From: CAZCGA01 sp964498075
GTDB taxonomy: Bacteria; Desulfobacterota; Binatia; HRBIN30
Reading direction: 5' to 3'
DNA length: 64,000 bases
Assembly (NCBI GenBank): GCA_964498075.1
Contig: CAZCGA010000016.1
Coordinates: forward strand, 10,084-74,083
The notes under the pieces were generated by a model. It worked only from the letters and a program-made list of their open reading frames with translations. It made no database searches and was not told the origin of the DNA. Below are positions 18,236 to 26,693 of the stretch, in pieces (the first letter of the stretch is position 1; every line of letters starts with the position of its first letter). The translations under genes were made by a program, and so were the position numbers.

Positions 18236-18987
18236 TCGGCAACTCCCGTGAGTGACCGGTCGAGATAGCGGCGCCCGATGTCGCTGGCCGGTCGCTCGAA
18301 GAACTGCGCCGCTGCGGTCTGCTCGGCGACGCTGCCGCCGGCAAGCAGGATGACCTCACCGCCGACGCTGCGGGCTTGGTCGGGCTGATGGCTCACCATG
18401 ATCACGGTGAGACCCATGCGGCGGTTCAACGCGCTGATCGACTCGAGCAGACGATGGGCCGCCGTCGGATCCAACGCTGCGGTGGGTTCGTCGAGCAGCA
18501 CCACCTCCGGCTCCGTCATGAGCGCGCGCGCCACGCACAGGCGCTGCTTCTCGCCCACCGACAATGTCGCGGCGTCGCGGTCCAACCAGGCTCCGTCGAG
18601 TCCGGCGACTTCAAGCCGCGGAGCCAAGTCGCCGTCGTGCGCGGCGGCGGCCGGCCTGTGCTGCAGCCGCACCGGCAGCAGCAGGTTCTGCCGCACCGTA
18701 CCAGTGAAGACGACGGGAACCTGAAAGACCATCGCCACGCGTCGGCGCAGCACGATCGCCGGCAGCTGTGTGTAGGGCGTGTCGTGGAACCACAAGCCGC
18801 CCGTCGTGGGTTCCTGCAAGCGGTTGAGCAGCCGCAGCAGCGTCGTCTTGCCGGCGCCCGATGGGCCGAGGATCGAGTAGGTGCCGCGCGGCGCGAACGC
18901 CAACGTCACGTCGCTCAGAATGGGACGCCCACCGCGGGCAACGGAAACCTGATCCAACCGGATCACCGGCGCCGCTGGTGTTGGCAT
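18232..18987 (-). CDS. fetA: ABC ATP-binding protein, FetA/YbbL-like
   Basis: 251 aa. Motifs in order are Walker A GPSGAGKTT, Q-loop MVFQVPVVF, signature LSVGEKQR (a variant of LSGGQ that is usual in this family), Walker B VVLLDEPTAALD and switch His in VSHQPDQA. It partners the FetB-like permease encoded four bases inside its stop codon. Likely role: ATP-driven export of iron or another small cation. It is divergent from the rRNA methylase gene. Confidence 0.83.
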   Translation of the reverse strand: MPTPAAPVIRLDQVSVARGGRPILSDVTLAFAPRGTYSILGPSGAGKTTLLRLLNRLQEPTTGGLWFHDTPYTQLPAIVLRRRVAMVFQVPVVFTGTVRQNLLLPVRLQHRPAAAAHDGDLAPRLEVAGLDGAWLDRDAATLSVGEKQRLCVARALMTEPEVVLLDEPTAALDPTAAHRLLESISALNRRMGLTVIMVSHQPDQARSVGGEVILLAGGSVAEQTAAAQFFERPASDIGRRYLDRSLTGVAE

Positions 18988-19052
18988 CGCGGCCTGCTAT
19001 GGTCCCGCAGCCACCGACTGTCAACCGGCGAGAAGATGCTACGAGTCACCCT

Positions 19053-20228
19053 GTGTCGGACGCGATCATTCGGCTGAAGCCCCGCAAGGACCGCCCGGTG
19101 CTCCGTGGCCATCCGTGGATCTTCTCGGGGGCGATCGCGCTCGATCCCGGTCTGGAGCCCGGCAGCATCGTCGCCGTGCAGAACGCGGAGGGGGAGTTCC
19201 TGGGGCGAGGCTACTTCAATTCCCGCTGCGCCATCGCGGTGCGCATGCTGACGCGCGCCGACGAAGCGATTGACGCGCGGTGGTTTCACGTGCGCGTTGC
19301 TGCCGCGGTCGCACTCCGCCGTACCGTCGTGCCCGCAGAGACCGACACCTACCGCCTCATCAACGGGGAAGGGGACTTCCTGCCCGGCTTCGTGGCGGAC
19401 GTGTACGGACCCATCGTGGTCCTGCAGTGTCTCACCGCCGGCGCCGCGAGGCTCAAAGGATACCTGGTCGAGGCATTGCAGGCCGCGCTGGCGCCTGCCG
19501 GCATCTACGAGCGCAGCACCGGCAACGTGCGACGCGAAGAAGGGCTGGCGGCAGAGGAAAGTGTGCTGGCCGGTGATGTCCCGGTTGAGCCGACGCTGGT
19601 CCGGGAGTGCGGCCAACGTTTTCTGGTGGACGTGCGTGGCGGTCAGAAGACCGGGTTCTTTCTCGACCAGCGGGACAACCGTGTACTGGCTCGGCAACTC
19701 GCTGCGGGGCGGTCGGTCCTCAATGCCTTTGCGTACACCGGGGCGTTTGCGGTGTACGCCGGTGCCGGTCAGGCGCTCAACGTGGTCTCGGTGGAGAGCT
19801 CAGGACGCGCGCTCGATCTGGCACGGCGCAACTGGGAGGCCAACGAGCTGCCGGTAGCGGCCGCCGAGTTCGTCGAGGCGGATGTCTTCCGCTACTTGCG
19901 CGACACCGAGCGCAGCTTCGATCTGCTGGTTCTCGACCCTCCTGCGCTGGTCAAGCGCCGGCAAGAGCTGCAGCGTGGCGCTCGGGCGTATAAGGACGTA
20001 CACCTGTGGGCCTTCCGCCGCGCCACGGCGGGCGCGTACGTCCTGACGTTCAGCTGCTCGCAGCATGTCTCCGCGGAGCTGTTCTGGAAGATCGTACTGG
20101 GCGCCGCTGCGGACGCGCAGCGTCACGTGCAGGTGCTCCGCCACCTGGGGCCTGGAGCAGACCATCCCGTCAGCCTTGCGCATGCCGAGGGAGAATACCT
20201 CAAAGGAATCTTGCTTCGCGTCTGCTGA
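19053..20228 (+). CDS. Class I rRNA methyltransferase, RlmI-like (23S rRNA m5C)
   Basis: 391 aa from GTG 19053. The N-terminal PUA domain starts at once (IIRLKPRKDRPVLRGHPWIFSGAI). An EEHD-like middle follows, then a Rossmann methyltransferase domain with the SAM-binding stretch SVLNAFAYTGAFAVYA and the acidic loop VSVESS. The catalytic region has LDPPALVK and TFSCSQHVS, where the Cys is the expected nucleophile of RlmI-type enzymes. It is followed 24 bases later by radC. A start further upstream would add a Pro/Arg-rich stretch not seen in the family. Confidence 0.88.
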   Translation: MSDAIIRLKPRKDRPVLRGHPWIFSGAIALDPGLEPGSIVAVQNAEGEFLGRGYFNSRCAIAVRMLTRADEAIDARWFHVRVAAAVALRRTVVPAETDTYRLINGEGDFLPGFVADVYGPIVVLQCLTAGAARLKGYLVEALQAALAPAGIYERSTGNVRREEGLAAEESVLAGDVPVEPTLVRECGQRFLVDVRGGQKTGFFLDQRDNRVLARQLAAGRSVLNAFAYTGAFAVYAGAGQALNVVSVESSGRALDLARRNWEANELPVAAAEFVEADVFRYLRDTERSFDLLVLDPPALVKRRQELQRGARAYKDVHLWAFRRATAGAYVLTFSCSQHVSAELFWKIVLGAAADAQRHVQVLRHLGPGADHPVSLAHAEGEYLKGILLRVC

Positions 20229-20252
20229 ATATACTGGACGTCAAGGATCATA

Positions 20253-20957
20253 TTGAGCTATACGACCGGCATGGCGCCGTCGACCCCGATTAAGGATTGG
20301 CCCGAGGACGATCGGCCGCGAGAGAAGCTCATGCGGCACGGAGCGGGCACGCTCTCGGACGCGGAGCTGCTAGCGATCGTACTGCGGACCGGGGGCAAAG
20401 GGGCAACGGCGGTCGACCAGGCGCGGGGGATCATCGAGGCGTTCGGCGACTTCCGCCGGTTGGCGACCGTTGGCGTGGGCGATCTGTGCAAGGTTCCGGG
20501 GCTGGGACCGGCGAAGGCCGCGCAGATTCTTGCGGCGCTGGAGATCGCCAAGCGCTACGGCGAGCGCGAGTTCAAGCCGGGCGAGTTGCTGCGCGGCAGC
20601 GGCGACGTCTACCTGCACTTCCGCGAGCGCCTGGCGAGCGAGAAGCAGGAACATTTCTACGCCGTCCTGCTCGACAACAAGCACCGCAAGATCAAAGACG
20701 TGTCGGTGTCGCAGGGGTCGCTGACGGCGAGCATCGTGCATCCGCGTGATGTGTTCCTCCCGGTCGTACGCGAATCCGCAGCGGCCGTGATCTTCGTGCA
20801 CAATCATCCGAGCGGCGACCCGACCCCGAGCAAGGAGGATATCGAGATCACCCGCCGCCTGCGTGAAGTCGGCGAGTTGATGGGCGTGCGTGTCCTCGAT
20901 CACATCGTCGTCGGGAATGGGCGCTACGTCAGCTTCGTGGACGATGGATACTGGTAA
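20253..20957 (+). CDS. radC: RadC/JAMM-family DNA repair protein
   Basis: 234 aa. The N-terminal helix-hairpin-helix (LSDAELLAIVLRTGGKG, then VPGLGPAKAAQILAALEIAKRYGE) precedes the MPN/JAMM domain with the metalloprotease-like motif VHNHPSGDPTPSKED and an earlier conserved KQEHFYAVLLDNKH. TTG 20253 has an AAGGA site at the right distance; ATG 20271 (MAPSTPIKDWPEDDRPREKL) is nearer the usual family start. Despite its name the cellular role of RadC is not settled. JAMM-like peptidase or nuclease activity is predicted from the motif. Confidence 0.92.
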   Translation: MSYTTGMAPSTPIKDWPEDDRPREKLMRHGAGTLSDAELLAIVLRTGGKGATAVDQARGIIEAFGDFRRLATVGVGDLCKVPGLGPAKAAQILAALEIAKRYGEREFKPGELLRGSGDVYLHFRERLASEKQEHFYAVLLDNKHRKIKDVSVSQGSLTASIVHPRDVFLPVVRESAAAVIFVHNHPSGDPTPSKEDIEITRRLREVGELMGVRVLDHIVVGNGRYVSFVDDGYW

Positions 20958-20966
20958 GGAGGAAGT

Positions 20967-21006
20967 GAGTCATCGCTTCATTGAGTCACTGAGTCATTGA
21001 GAGTCA
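20967..21006. repeat. Four direct copies of GAGTCA
   Basis: GAGTCA occurs at 20967, 20983, 20991 and 21001 in the short gap between radC and the convergent hydrolase gene. Three copies read GAGTCAT. It has no hairpin typical of a terminator and may be a simple low-complexity remnant. Confidence 0.6.
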
Positions 21007-21015
21007 TTGCATGAA

Positions 21016-21852
21016 TCAATGGACGGTCCGCAGAAACTCGCGGGCGGAGGCGACGAAGCTGGCGGGATTGTCGCCCATGACGGAGTGGCCGGCGCCGGGC
21101 ACCACGGCGAGCCGGCTGCCCGGGATCGCGGCCTGCAGCTTTACGGCGCTCTCCGCGGACAGGATGTCGCTCTCGCCGCCTTTGATGATCAGCGTCGGGC
21201 AACGGATGGCGTGGACGTCGTCCCACAGGTTGAGCAGCGCGCTCGCCTGGAAGCTGCGCTCCGATGAGCGCAACGCTTTGTCGTACTTCCACGTCCACTT
21301 GCCGCTCGGCAGCTGCTTCAAGTTATGGGACAGGCGGCTGCGGATGTTGTCGAGCGAACGGCGCGGGTTGAATTGATGGGCGCGCTCGACGAACGCTTCG
21401 AAGCTGTCCAGCTCGTCGGGAGCCTGGATGAAGTTGCGGATGTTCTGTACGCCGCCGTGTTGAATCTCCGGGCTGACGTCGACGATGATCAGCGCCTCGA
21501 CCTTTTCCGGGTGACGCGCGGTGAAGGTGATGGAGTTGATGCCGCCCATCGACATGCCGGCAAGGATGAACTTCGACAAGCCGAGCGCATCGGTGATGGC
21601 ATCGACGTCGGCGGCTTGAGTTTGTCGGGCGTAATCGCCGTCGGGAGCCCAGTCGCTGTCGCCGTGGCCGCGCTGGTCGAAGCACAGGACGCGATAGTCG
21701 CTTGCCAGGTCGGCCGCCACCTCATCCCAGCTGTGCGCCGTTTGGGTGATGCCGTGCAGGCAGAGCAGCGGCGGCGCCGTGGGCGCACCCCACTCGACGT
21801 AGTGGAAGCCCAGTCCGCGTACACTCACCCGCCGATCGTGTGCTGTGGCCAT
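21016..21852 (-). CDS. Alpha/beta-hydrolase
   Basis: 278 aa. ATG 21852 follows a strong GGAGGGAG site. The oxyanion-hole motif LLCLHGITQTAHSW, the FDQRGHGDSDWAPDG segment, the nucleophile elbow GMSMGG (Ser near residue 100), an acid around IKGGESDIL and the His in GAGHSVM near the C-terminus make a complete Ser-Asp-His set. The cap region contains FNPRRSLDNIRSRLSHNL. Substrate unknown; esterases, haloperoxidase-like enzymes and ring-cleavage hydrolases share this pattern. It is divergent from the DprA-like gene. Confidence 0.85.
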   Translation of the reverse strand: MATAHDRRVSVRGLGFHYVEWGAPTAPPLLCLHGITQTAHSWDEVAADLASDYRVLCFDQRGHGDSDWAPDGDYARQTQAADVDAITDALGLSKFILAGMSMGGINSITFTARHPEKVEALIIVDVSPEIQHGGVQNIRNFIQAPDELDSFEAFVERAHQFNPRRSLDNIRSRLSHNLKQLPSGKWTWKYDKALRSSERSFQASALLNLWDDVHAIRCPTLIIKGGESDILSAESAVKLQAAIPGSRLAVVPGAGHSVMGDNPASFVASAREFLRTVH

Positions 21853-21899
21853 GCTCCCTCCGCAACGTGTGCGGTCGCTGCCTAACACGGAGACCTGCG

Positions 21900-22799
21900 A
21901 TGGACAAGGAGACGGCGCTCCATGCGGTGATGCTCTCCGAGCTGCCGCACGTTGGCGACAAAGGGGCGGCGCGCATTTTGGCGCTCAACCGCACGCGCCA
22001 GCACGGTCTTGGAACGTTCTTTCGTTTGCCCGCGGCGGTGCTGCGCGAGGACTACAAGCTCCATCCCGCCACGATTGAACGGCTCGGAGCGGAGCGGGCG
22101 GAGCACGAAACGCGTTGCCGCTGGTTGCTCGACCAGCTGGCGGCGACTGCGGGCAGTGTATGGTTGCTCGACGAGGTGGGCTACCCGGGGCGGGTCCGCC
22201 GACTCGCGCCGCCGGCGGTCGTTGTGTACGGCTTTGGCGCCGCTGCTGTGTTGGACCCGCCGACGCTGGCGGTGCTCAACTCGCGCACCATCAGCGAGCA
22301 TTCGGTGGCCGCCAGTCTGGCGGCGGTGCAAGCGGCGGCCGCCCAGGGCTTCACCTTGGTGAGCGGCGGGATGAAGACAGGCTATCGGATCGCCGCCGTC
22401 GCCGGGCGTGCCGCGGCGGCGCCACGGGTCATCGTGCTCGACCGTGGCATCTTCGCCACCTTCGGTGCACGCCTCGACCGTGACCCGTTCGGGTTCGGCC
22501 CGGGGCGCAGCGCGTTGGATGCCGAGCGCACGCTGGTGCTGTCGCCGTTCCGCCTGATGGATCACGCCACGCCGCGCAACGGTCGCCGTCGCGACGAGAT
22601 CATCGCGGCGTTGGCCGACGTGATCGTCGCCGTGCACGCGCGTGCCGGTGGTGAGATCGAGCGTGTCTGCCTCGAAGCCCTCGACCGCGGCCAGTGCGTG
22701 CTGTCCTGGTACGGCGAGAACGCCGGCCTCGTGGCGGCGGGTGCCACGGCCATCGAGGAGCCGGACTTGCGCGGGTTGACGCGATACATCCCCCGCTGA
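21900..22799 (+). CDS. DprA-like Rossmann-fold protein
   Basis: 299 aa. ATG 21900 has a CGGAG site. Features are an N-terminal helical part (LSELPHVGDKGAARILALNR, similar to the HhH/SAM region of DprA) and YPGRVRRLAPPAVVVYGFG, which matches the YPxxL..DPPxvLy.G core. NSRTISEHSVAASLAAVQAAAAQGFTLVSGGMKTGYRIAA follows, the DprA GSR...SGxA region in altered form. DprA loads RecA on incoming DNA. This protein is shorter and lacks the strict IVGSR motif, so it may be a diverged single-copy DprA or a paralogue with another ligand, such as a LOG-like or TIR-linked nucleotide sensor. Confidence 0.6.
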   Translation: MDKETALHAVMLSELPHVGDKGAARILALNRTRQHGLGTFFRLPAAVLREDYKLHPATIERLGAERAEHETRCRWLLDQLAATAGSVWLLDEVGYPGRVRRLAPPAVVVYGFGAAAVLDPPTLAVLNSRTISEHSVAASLAAVQAAAAQGFTLVSGGMKTGYRIAAVAGRAAAAPRVIVLDRGIFATFGARLDRDPFGFGPGRSALDAERTLVLSPFRLMDHATPRNGRRRDEIIAALADVIVAVHARAGGEIERVCLEALDRGQCVLSWYGENAGLVAAGATAIEEPDLRGLTRYIPR

Positions 22800-22880
22800 G
22801 GCTGACTCGGCTTCTGCGGTTGAGCCTGCAGCGCGATTCTCCCTAACGCCTGAGGTTGAACGCTGCCGAGATTGCGGTCT

Positions 22881-23170
22881 ATGAAAGGACAGGCGGCCGT
22901 CATTCGAACCATCCGGGAGAAGATGCGTGCTCGGGATATGAGTTCGCGGTCCCACACTTCTTCGAGGAGATGGCAGAGGACGGCCTGGTGTTCGCGGATA
23001 TCGAGATGGCCATAGCCACCGGCCGAATCCAACGGCGCTTCACTCGGGGCGCTCGGGGTACACGGTACGAGGTTGTCGGGATGGCATGTGACGGACGTGA
23101 GATCGGAGTCGTTTGCCGGATCAAGGAGACGGGACGGCTTCTGTTCATCACGACCTACGCGTTGGAGTGA
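22881..23170 (+). pseudogene. DUF4258 (toxin-like) protein with a one-base frameshift
   Basis: The C-terminal part from YEFAVPHFFEEMAEDGLVFADIEMAI to GRLLFITTYALE is a typical DUF4258 domain. The N-terminal helix expected before it (VIRTIREKMRARD) is present, but in another frame starting at ATG 22881. Adding one T near 22936 (GATAT to GATTAT) restores 96 continuous codons. Without it, the domain could only be made from TTG 22856, with an unrelated N-terminus. DUF4258 proteins resemble RelE/BrnT-type toxins and here the gene lies six bases before a YgiT-type zinc-finger gene. The shift may be a real inactivation or a sequencing error. Confidence 0.7.
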
Positions 23171-23176
23171 ATTGCC

Positions 23177-23449
23177 ATGAAGAACGAGAAGGGAAAGTAC
23201 GATTACGGGCGATGCCACACCTGTGGTGAGCGTATGAAGGAGAAACGGATCAAGCAGGACCTCTGGGTGAAGGGGAAGCTGATCGTCATCGAGAACGTCC
23301 CTGCTGGGGTATGTCCCCAGTGTGGTGAGAAGGTCGTGAAGGCAGAGATCGGGCAGCGGATCGCCAGTCTCGTCGAGCCCCGAACGCGCTTGCGCACTGC
23401 GCGCACTCTTACCGTCCCGGTGATTCGGTTCACCAAGGCGGTTGCGTGA
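23177..23449 (+). CDS. YgiT-type zinc-finger protein (MqsA-like antitoxin N-domain)
   Basis: 90 aa. The CHTCGE and CPQCGE motifs, about 37 residues apart, form one zinc site. The strands between them (RIKQDLWVKGKLIVIENVPAGV) are those of the MqsA/YgiT N-terminal domain. The C-terminal HTH of full MqsA is absent; instead the tail is basic (TRLRTARTLTVPVIRFTKAVA). It is probably the antitoxin or partner of the DUF4258 protein encoded just upstream, neutralising it by direct binding. Its reading frame is intact although the putative toxin frame is broken. Confidence 0.75.
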   Translation: MKNEKGKYDYGRCHTCGERMKEKRIKQDLWVKGKLIVIENVPAGVCPQCGEKVVKAEIGQRIASLVEPRTRLRTARTLTVPVIRFTKAVA

Positions 23450-23452
23450 GGC

Positions 23453-24238
23453 ATGACCGGACGGTTTGCGGGCAAAGTCGGACTCGTCACCGGTGCGGCG
23501 TCTGGCATTGGCGCGGCGACGGCGCGGCGGTTTGCCGTGGAGGGAGCGGCTGTCATCGTGGTGGATGTCAATGATGGTGGCGCACGGCATGTCGTGGACG
23601 AGATCGACCGGGCAGGGGGCCGGGCGAGCGCGTTCCACGCCAACGTGGCCGAGCCGCGGGATGCCGATGCAATGATCCGCTTCGCCGTCGAGCGCTTCGG
23701 TCGTCTGGACATACTGCACAACAATGCGACCAGCGGGACGCTCGGGCTGGTGGCCGACATGTCGATCGAGGAGTGGAATCGCACGATCGCCGTCAACCTC
23801 ACCGCGTACTTCTTGGCGACGAAGTTTGCGTTGCCGGTGATGATCGAGCAGGGCGGTGGGGTGATCGTCAACATGTCTTCGGCGGCGGCGGTGCAGGCGG
23901 AGGAAGGGCTCAGCGCCTACGCGGCGGCCAAGGCGGGCGTGATTGCGCTGACGCGCAACACCGCGGCGGAGTACGCGCGGCAGAACATCCGTGCCAACTG
24001 CGTGTGCCCGGGCGCCATCGCCACGCCGCCGACGCTGGCGTTCATCAACGCCGTCGACGGTATCCGCGAGCGAATGGAGCGTGCCAATCCGATGCGCCGC
24101 CTCGGCAGCGCCGACGAGGTTGCGAGCCTGGTCCTCTTCCTCGTGTCCGATGAGGCGTCATTCATCACCGGCGCCACCTACTTCGTCGACGGCGGTGCAA
24201 CGGCCGAGAAGAGCGTCGGTCTGCTGGGGCGCGGGTGA
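23453..24238 (+). CDS. Short-chain dehydrogenase/reductase
   Basis: 261 aa classical SDR. Motifs: TGAASGIGAATARRF (nucleotide binding), VVDVND after strand 2 (acidic residue suggests NAD(H)), NNAT at strand 4, Ser in IVNMSSAAAV, and YAAAK (catalytic Tyr and Lys). CVCPGAIATPPTLAF and FITGATYFVDGG complete the C-terminal half. It starts three bases after the zinc-finger gene but probably belongs with the following ICMT-like gene, whose GTG overlaps its stop. Substrate not predictable; 3-oxoacyl or alcohol oxidation is usual. Confidence 0.88.
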   Translation: MTGRFAGKVGLVTGAASGIGAATARRFAVEGAAVIVVDVNDGGARHVVDEIDRAGGRASAFHANVAEPRDADAMIRFAVERFGRLDILHNNATSGTLGLVADMSIEEWNRTIAVNLTAYFLATKFALPVMIEQGGGVIVNMSSAAAVQAEEGLSAYAAAKAGVIALTRNTAAEYARQNIRANCVCPGAIATPPTLAFINAVDGIRERMERANPMRRLGSADEVASLVLFLVSDEASFITGATYFVDGGATAEKSVGLLGRG

Positions 24239-24939
24239 GCGCGGCGGAAGACGCATCTGGTCGCCGAGGCGACCGGTTGAGGGACGTTGTCGCCAGCGGG
24301 GCGGTTCTTCTGTTCACCGCGGGCTGCCTCTTCGCTCCGGCGGGCACGCTCGCGTGGCCGAGCGCGTGGGCGCTGCTTGCGGTCTACGGCGTGCTGACCG
24401 TCGCGGCGTTCTGGTGGATTGATCCCGAGCTGTTCCGCCAGCGCATCAGCGTCGAGCGCGGTCTGAAGCGTTGGGACCCACCGCTCGCGGGCATCGGCTT
24501 TCTGTTTCTTCTCCCGGGCGCATTCATCGTCGCCGGGCTTGATGTGAAGCGCTACGGGTGGTCGCCGCCGCTTGCCGTCGCGGCGCAGGCTGTTGCGTGG
24601 GTGTTGACCGTTCTGGGTCAGTTGCTGGGATGGTGGGCCATGCGCGTGAATCGTTTCTTCGTGAAGTTCGTGCGCATTCAGCGCGAACGCGGTCACCACG
24701 TGGTTACTGCCGGGCCGTACGCGTACGTGCGCCATCCCGGCTACGCGGGCGGCATCCTCTCGCAGCTCGCAGCCCCCGTGGCCCTTGGATCACTTTGGGC
24801 GGTCATTCCTGCCGCCATCGGTGCGGGGCTGTTCGTCGTGCGAACTGTGCTCGAAGACCGCACGCTGCGAGCGGAGCTGCCCGGCTACCGCGAGTATGCG
24901 GAAACAGTCACCTCGCGCCTCATTCCAGGCCTGTGGTGA
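24235..24939 (+). CDS. Isoprenylcysteine carboxyl methyltransferase-like integral membrane protein
   Basis: 234 aa from GTG 24235, overlapping the SDR stop (GTGA). It has about five membrane helices and the C-terminal SAM-binding signature of the ICMT/phospholipid methyltransferase group: HHVVTAGPYAYVRHPGYAGGIL, then a late EDRTLRAELPGYREYAE. Bacterial members methylate small lipids, thiols or isoprenoids. The preceding loop IDPELFRQRISVERGLKRWDPPLAG is common in this subfamily. Substrate unknown. Confidence 0.82.
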   Translation: MSAAEDASGRRGDRLRDVVASGAVLLFTAGCLFAPAGTLAWPSAWALLAVYGVLTVAAFWWIDPELFRQRISVERGLKRWDPPLAGIGFLFLLPGAFIVAGLDVKRYGWSPPLAVAAQAVAWVLTVLGQLLGWWAMRVNRFFVKFVRIQRERGHHVVTAGPYAYVRHPGYAGGILSQLAAPVALGSLWAVIPAAIGAGLFVVRTVLEDRTLRAELPGYREYAETVTSRLIPGLW

Positions 24940-24962
24940 CCCGAGCCTCCGCAGCCGACCAT

Positions 24963-25427
24963 CTATGATTGGAGCAGGGCACGCGCCTCCTCATGTCCGA
25001 GGAGACGCGTTGTACGCCGGGCGATCAGCCAGGCGCCGTCGCGCTTGACCAGCTCCCAGCGGTTGAAGCTGACGCGGTAGATGTGGGTGCCGGCGCGGGT
25101 GTGGAGGTAGACGCGCGAGTAGCCGGTGGCGACGGCGCGGTCGCCGTCGACCTCGACGACTGCCGGGCCGATCTGGTGGGCGCAGTTGCCGACCATCGAT
25201 TGGTGGCGCTCGCCGCGCACCATGGTGCGGACCGCCTCGCGTCCCCGCATGACGCCGACGTCGACGTCGTAGACGCCGTCTTCCGTGAACACTGCGGCGG
25301 CGCCGTCTGCGTCGCCGATGTCGACCGCGAGTCCGTAGCGCACAATCAACCGATGGATCGCCAGCTCGTCCTCGAGCGCCTGCACACGCCGCGACAATTC
25401 CGCCACCGTCTTTTCCAGGTCCGGCAT
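24963..25427 (-). CDS. SnoaL-like (NTF2-fold) protein with N-terminal coiled coil
   Basis: 154 aa. ATG 25427 follows a GAAAGGAG site. A short heptad stretch (LEKTVAELSRRVQALEDELAI) leads into the SnoaL_4 fold: HRLIVRYGLAVDIGDADGAAAVFTEDGVYDV, MRGREAVRTMV, and the closing strands RVSFNRWELVKRDGAWLIARRTTRLLG. The coiled coil before the domain is frequent in bile-acid or steroid-related members. Function cannot be fixed. Convergent with the ICMT-like gene. Confidence 0.75.
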   Translation of the reverse strand: MPDLEKTVAELSRRVQALEDELAIHRLIVRYGLAVDIGDADGAAAVFTEDGVYDVDVGVMRGREAVRTMVRGERHQSMVGNCAHQIGPAVVEVDGDRAVATGYSRVYLHTRAGTHIYRVSFNRWELVKRDGAWLIARRTTRLLGHEEARALLQS

Positions 25428-25517
25428 CGTTGCTCCTTTCAGCGCATCTCGGAGGCGTTGGTGACGTTGAGCGGGTAACGGCGACGCGCGTCGTTCACCC
25501 TTTCTCCGCGACGCCGC

Positions 25518-25533
25518 GTGCCGAGCTCGGCAC
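25518..25533. promoter_or_regulatory. Perfect 16-bp palindrome
   Basis: GTGCCGAGCTCGGCAC is a perfect inverted repeat in the 268-base gap between the SnoaL-like gene and the ORF6N gene. This is where the promoter for the accessory island should be. It could be an operator, but the GC-rich context makes a chance palindrome possible. Confidence 0.35.
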
Positions 25534-25695
25534 CGATCCACGCGTCCACGGTTGGGGCAACCTACCCCCGAACCCTCGCGGGAGGCAACGGATGACGGTG
25601 TGTCGTGTGGCGGGGGCGAGTGCTGCATCGAGCGCCGGCCTGGACGGAGCGCCAGCGCTTGACACCTGGATGCCTTTCGCGCCAAGGGAGCGGCA

Positions 25696-26271
25696 GTGAG
25701 CCGATCACTCGTTTCTGCTGGTGCGGTCGAGCGTCTGATTCGGCTGGTGCGGGGTCGCCGGGTGATGCTGGATGCGGACTTGGCCCGGATCTACGGCGTC
25801 ACGACTGCGCGTTTGAATCAGCAAGTGAAACGAAACCGCAAGCGGTTTCCGCCGGATTTCCTGTTCCAGCTGACGGCTGAAGAGTGGCAAGCTTTGATGT
25901 TGCAATCCGCAACATCAAAGGAAGGCCGAGGCGGACGCCGCAAGTTGCCGTTTGCGTTCACTGAGCACGGCGCGGTTATGCTTGCCAGCGTGCTCAACAC
26001 GCCGATCGCAGTCCGGGCGAACGTCCAAGTTGTGCGAGCGTTCGTGCGCCTGCGTGCGCTGCTGGCGGGCGACCGCGAGCTCAGGAAGCAGTTGGCGATG
26101 CTGGAACAGAAAGTCCAGGGGCACGACGCGACGATTCGAAGACTCTTTAACGTGCTCCGACAGCTGATGTCTTCGCCGCCGCCGAAGACGCACCGCATTG
26201 GATTTCTGGTCAAGGAAGCCGCGGCACGCTACCGTACTGCCGGCCGGCAGCGCTCGGTGCCGGGAGTCTGA
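25696..26271 (+). CDS. ORF6N-domain protein (phage antirepressor-like)
   Basis: 191 aa from GTG 25696 with a GGGAG site. The ORF6N domain fills the first ~90 residues (VERLIRLVRGRRVMLDADLARIYGVTTARLNQQVKRNRKRFP, then FTEHGAVMLASVLNTPIAVRANVQVVRAFVRLR). A helical tail follows (LRKQLAMLEQKVQGHDATIRRLFNVLRQLM). These domains bind DNA in phage and mobile-element regulators. Its stop shares one base with the start of the next gene (TGATG), so it is coupled to the broken PLD-like gene and may regulate the island. Confidence 0.85.
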   Translation: MSRSLVSAGAVERLIRLVRGRRVMLDADLARIYGVTTARLNQQVKRNRKRFPPDFLFQLTAEEWQALMLQSATSKEGRGGRRKLPFAFTEHGAVMLASVLNTPIAVRANVQVVRAFVRLRALLAGDRELRKQLAMLEQKVQGHDATIRRLFNVLRQLMSSPPPKTHRIGFLVKEAAARYRTAGRQRSVPGV

Positions 26272-26693
26272 TGCCGCGCATCTTCGACAACATCGACCAG
26301 TCATTGCTTCCCGCACTCCGCGAGACCCTGAACCTCGCCGACCGGGCCGACTTCTGCGTCGGCTATTTCAACCTCCGTGGCTGGAAGCAGCTCGATGAGT
26401 ACGTCGAACGGTGGGCCGGCGGCCCTCGCCAGTGCTGCCGCCTGCTGGTCGATATGCAGCGGCTAGCGCAGGATCAGCAGCACGATGCCTTGAGCATCGT
26501 GCGCATGGGAGACGGCATCGACAACAAGACGGCGCTCCAACTGACGAAGAAGCTGACGGAAGAGTTTCGCCGACAGCTCATGCTTGGCACGCCGACAGAC
26601 CAAGACGAAGCCGGCTTGGGGCGCTTGACGACGCAGATCAAGGCAAAGAAGGTCGTGACGCTACCTTTTGCTATCCAGCCCAACCCGTTCTAA
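26271..26693 (+). pseudogene. Truncated N-terminus of a PLD-like/helicase-type protein
   Basis: 140 aa. The opening (PRIFDNIDQSLLPALRETL, RADFCVGYFNLRGWKQLDEYVE, CCRLLVDMQRL) is that of large proteins with a phospholipase-D-like nuclease domain usually followed by a helicase. The reading ends (IKAKKVVTLPFAIQPNPF) just before the first HxK motif would be expected, so the catalytic and helicase parts are gone. A short open stretch in another frame at 26659-26742 (QTAAALNWLNRSEA then stop) may be the remains of its C-terminus, which would indicate an internal deletion. Original role probably nucleic-acid restriction; now very likely inactive. Confidence 0.6.

Noticed and set aside
20967..21006. 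GAGTCA repeats as a CRISPR-like or attachment site
   Set aside because: Repeats are six to seven bases with uneven spacing; too short for either.
22856..23170. DUF4258 gene as an intact protein from TTG 22856
   Set aside because: The N-terminal helix typical of the family is found in the other frame from ATG 22881, so the long form is likely an accident of the frameshift.
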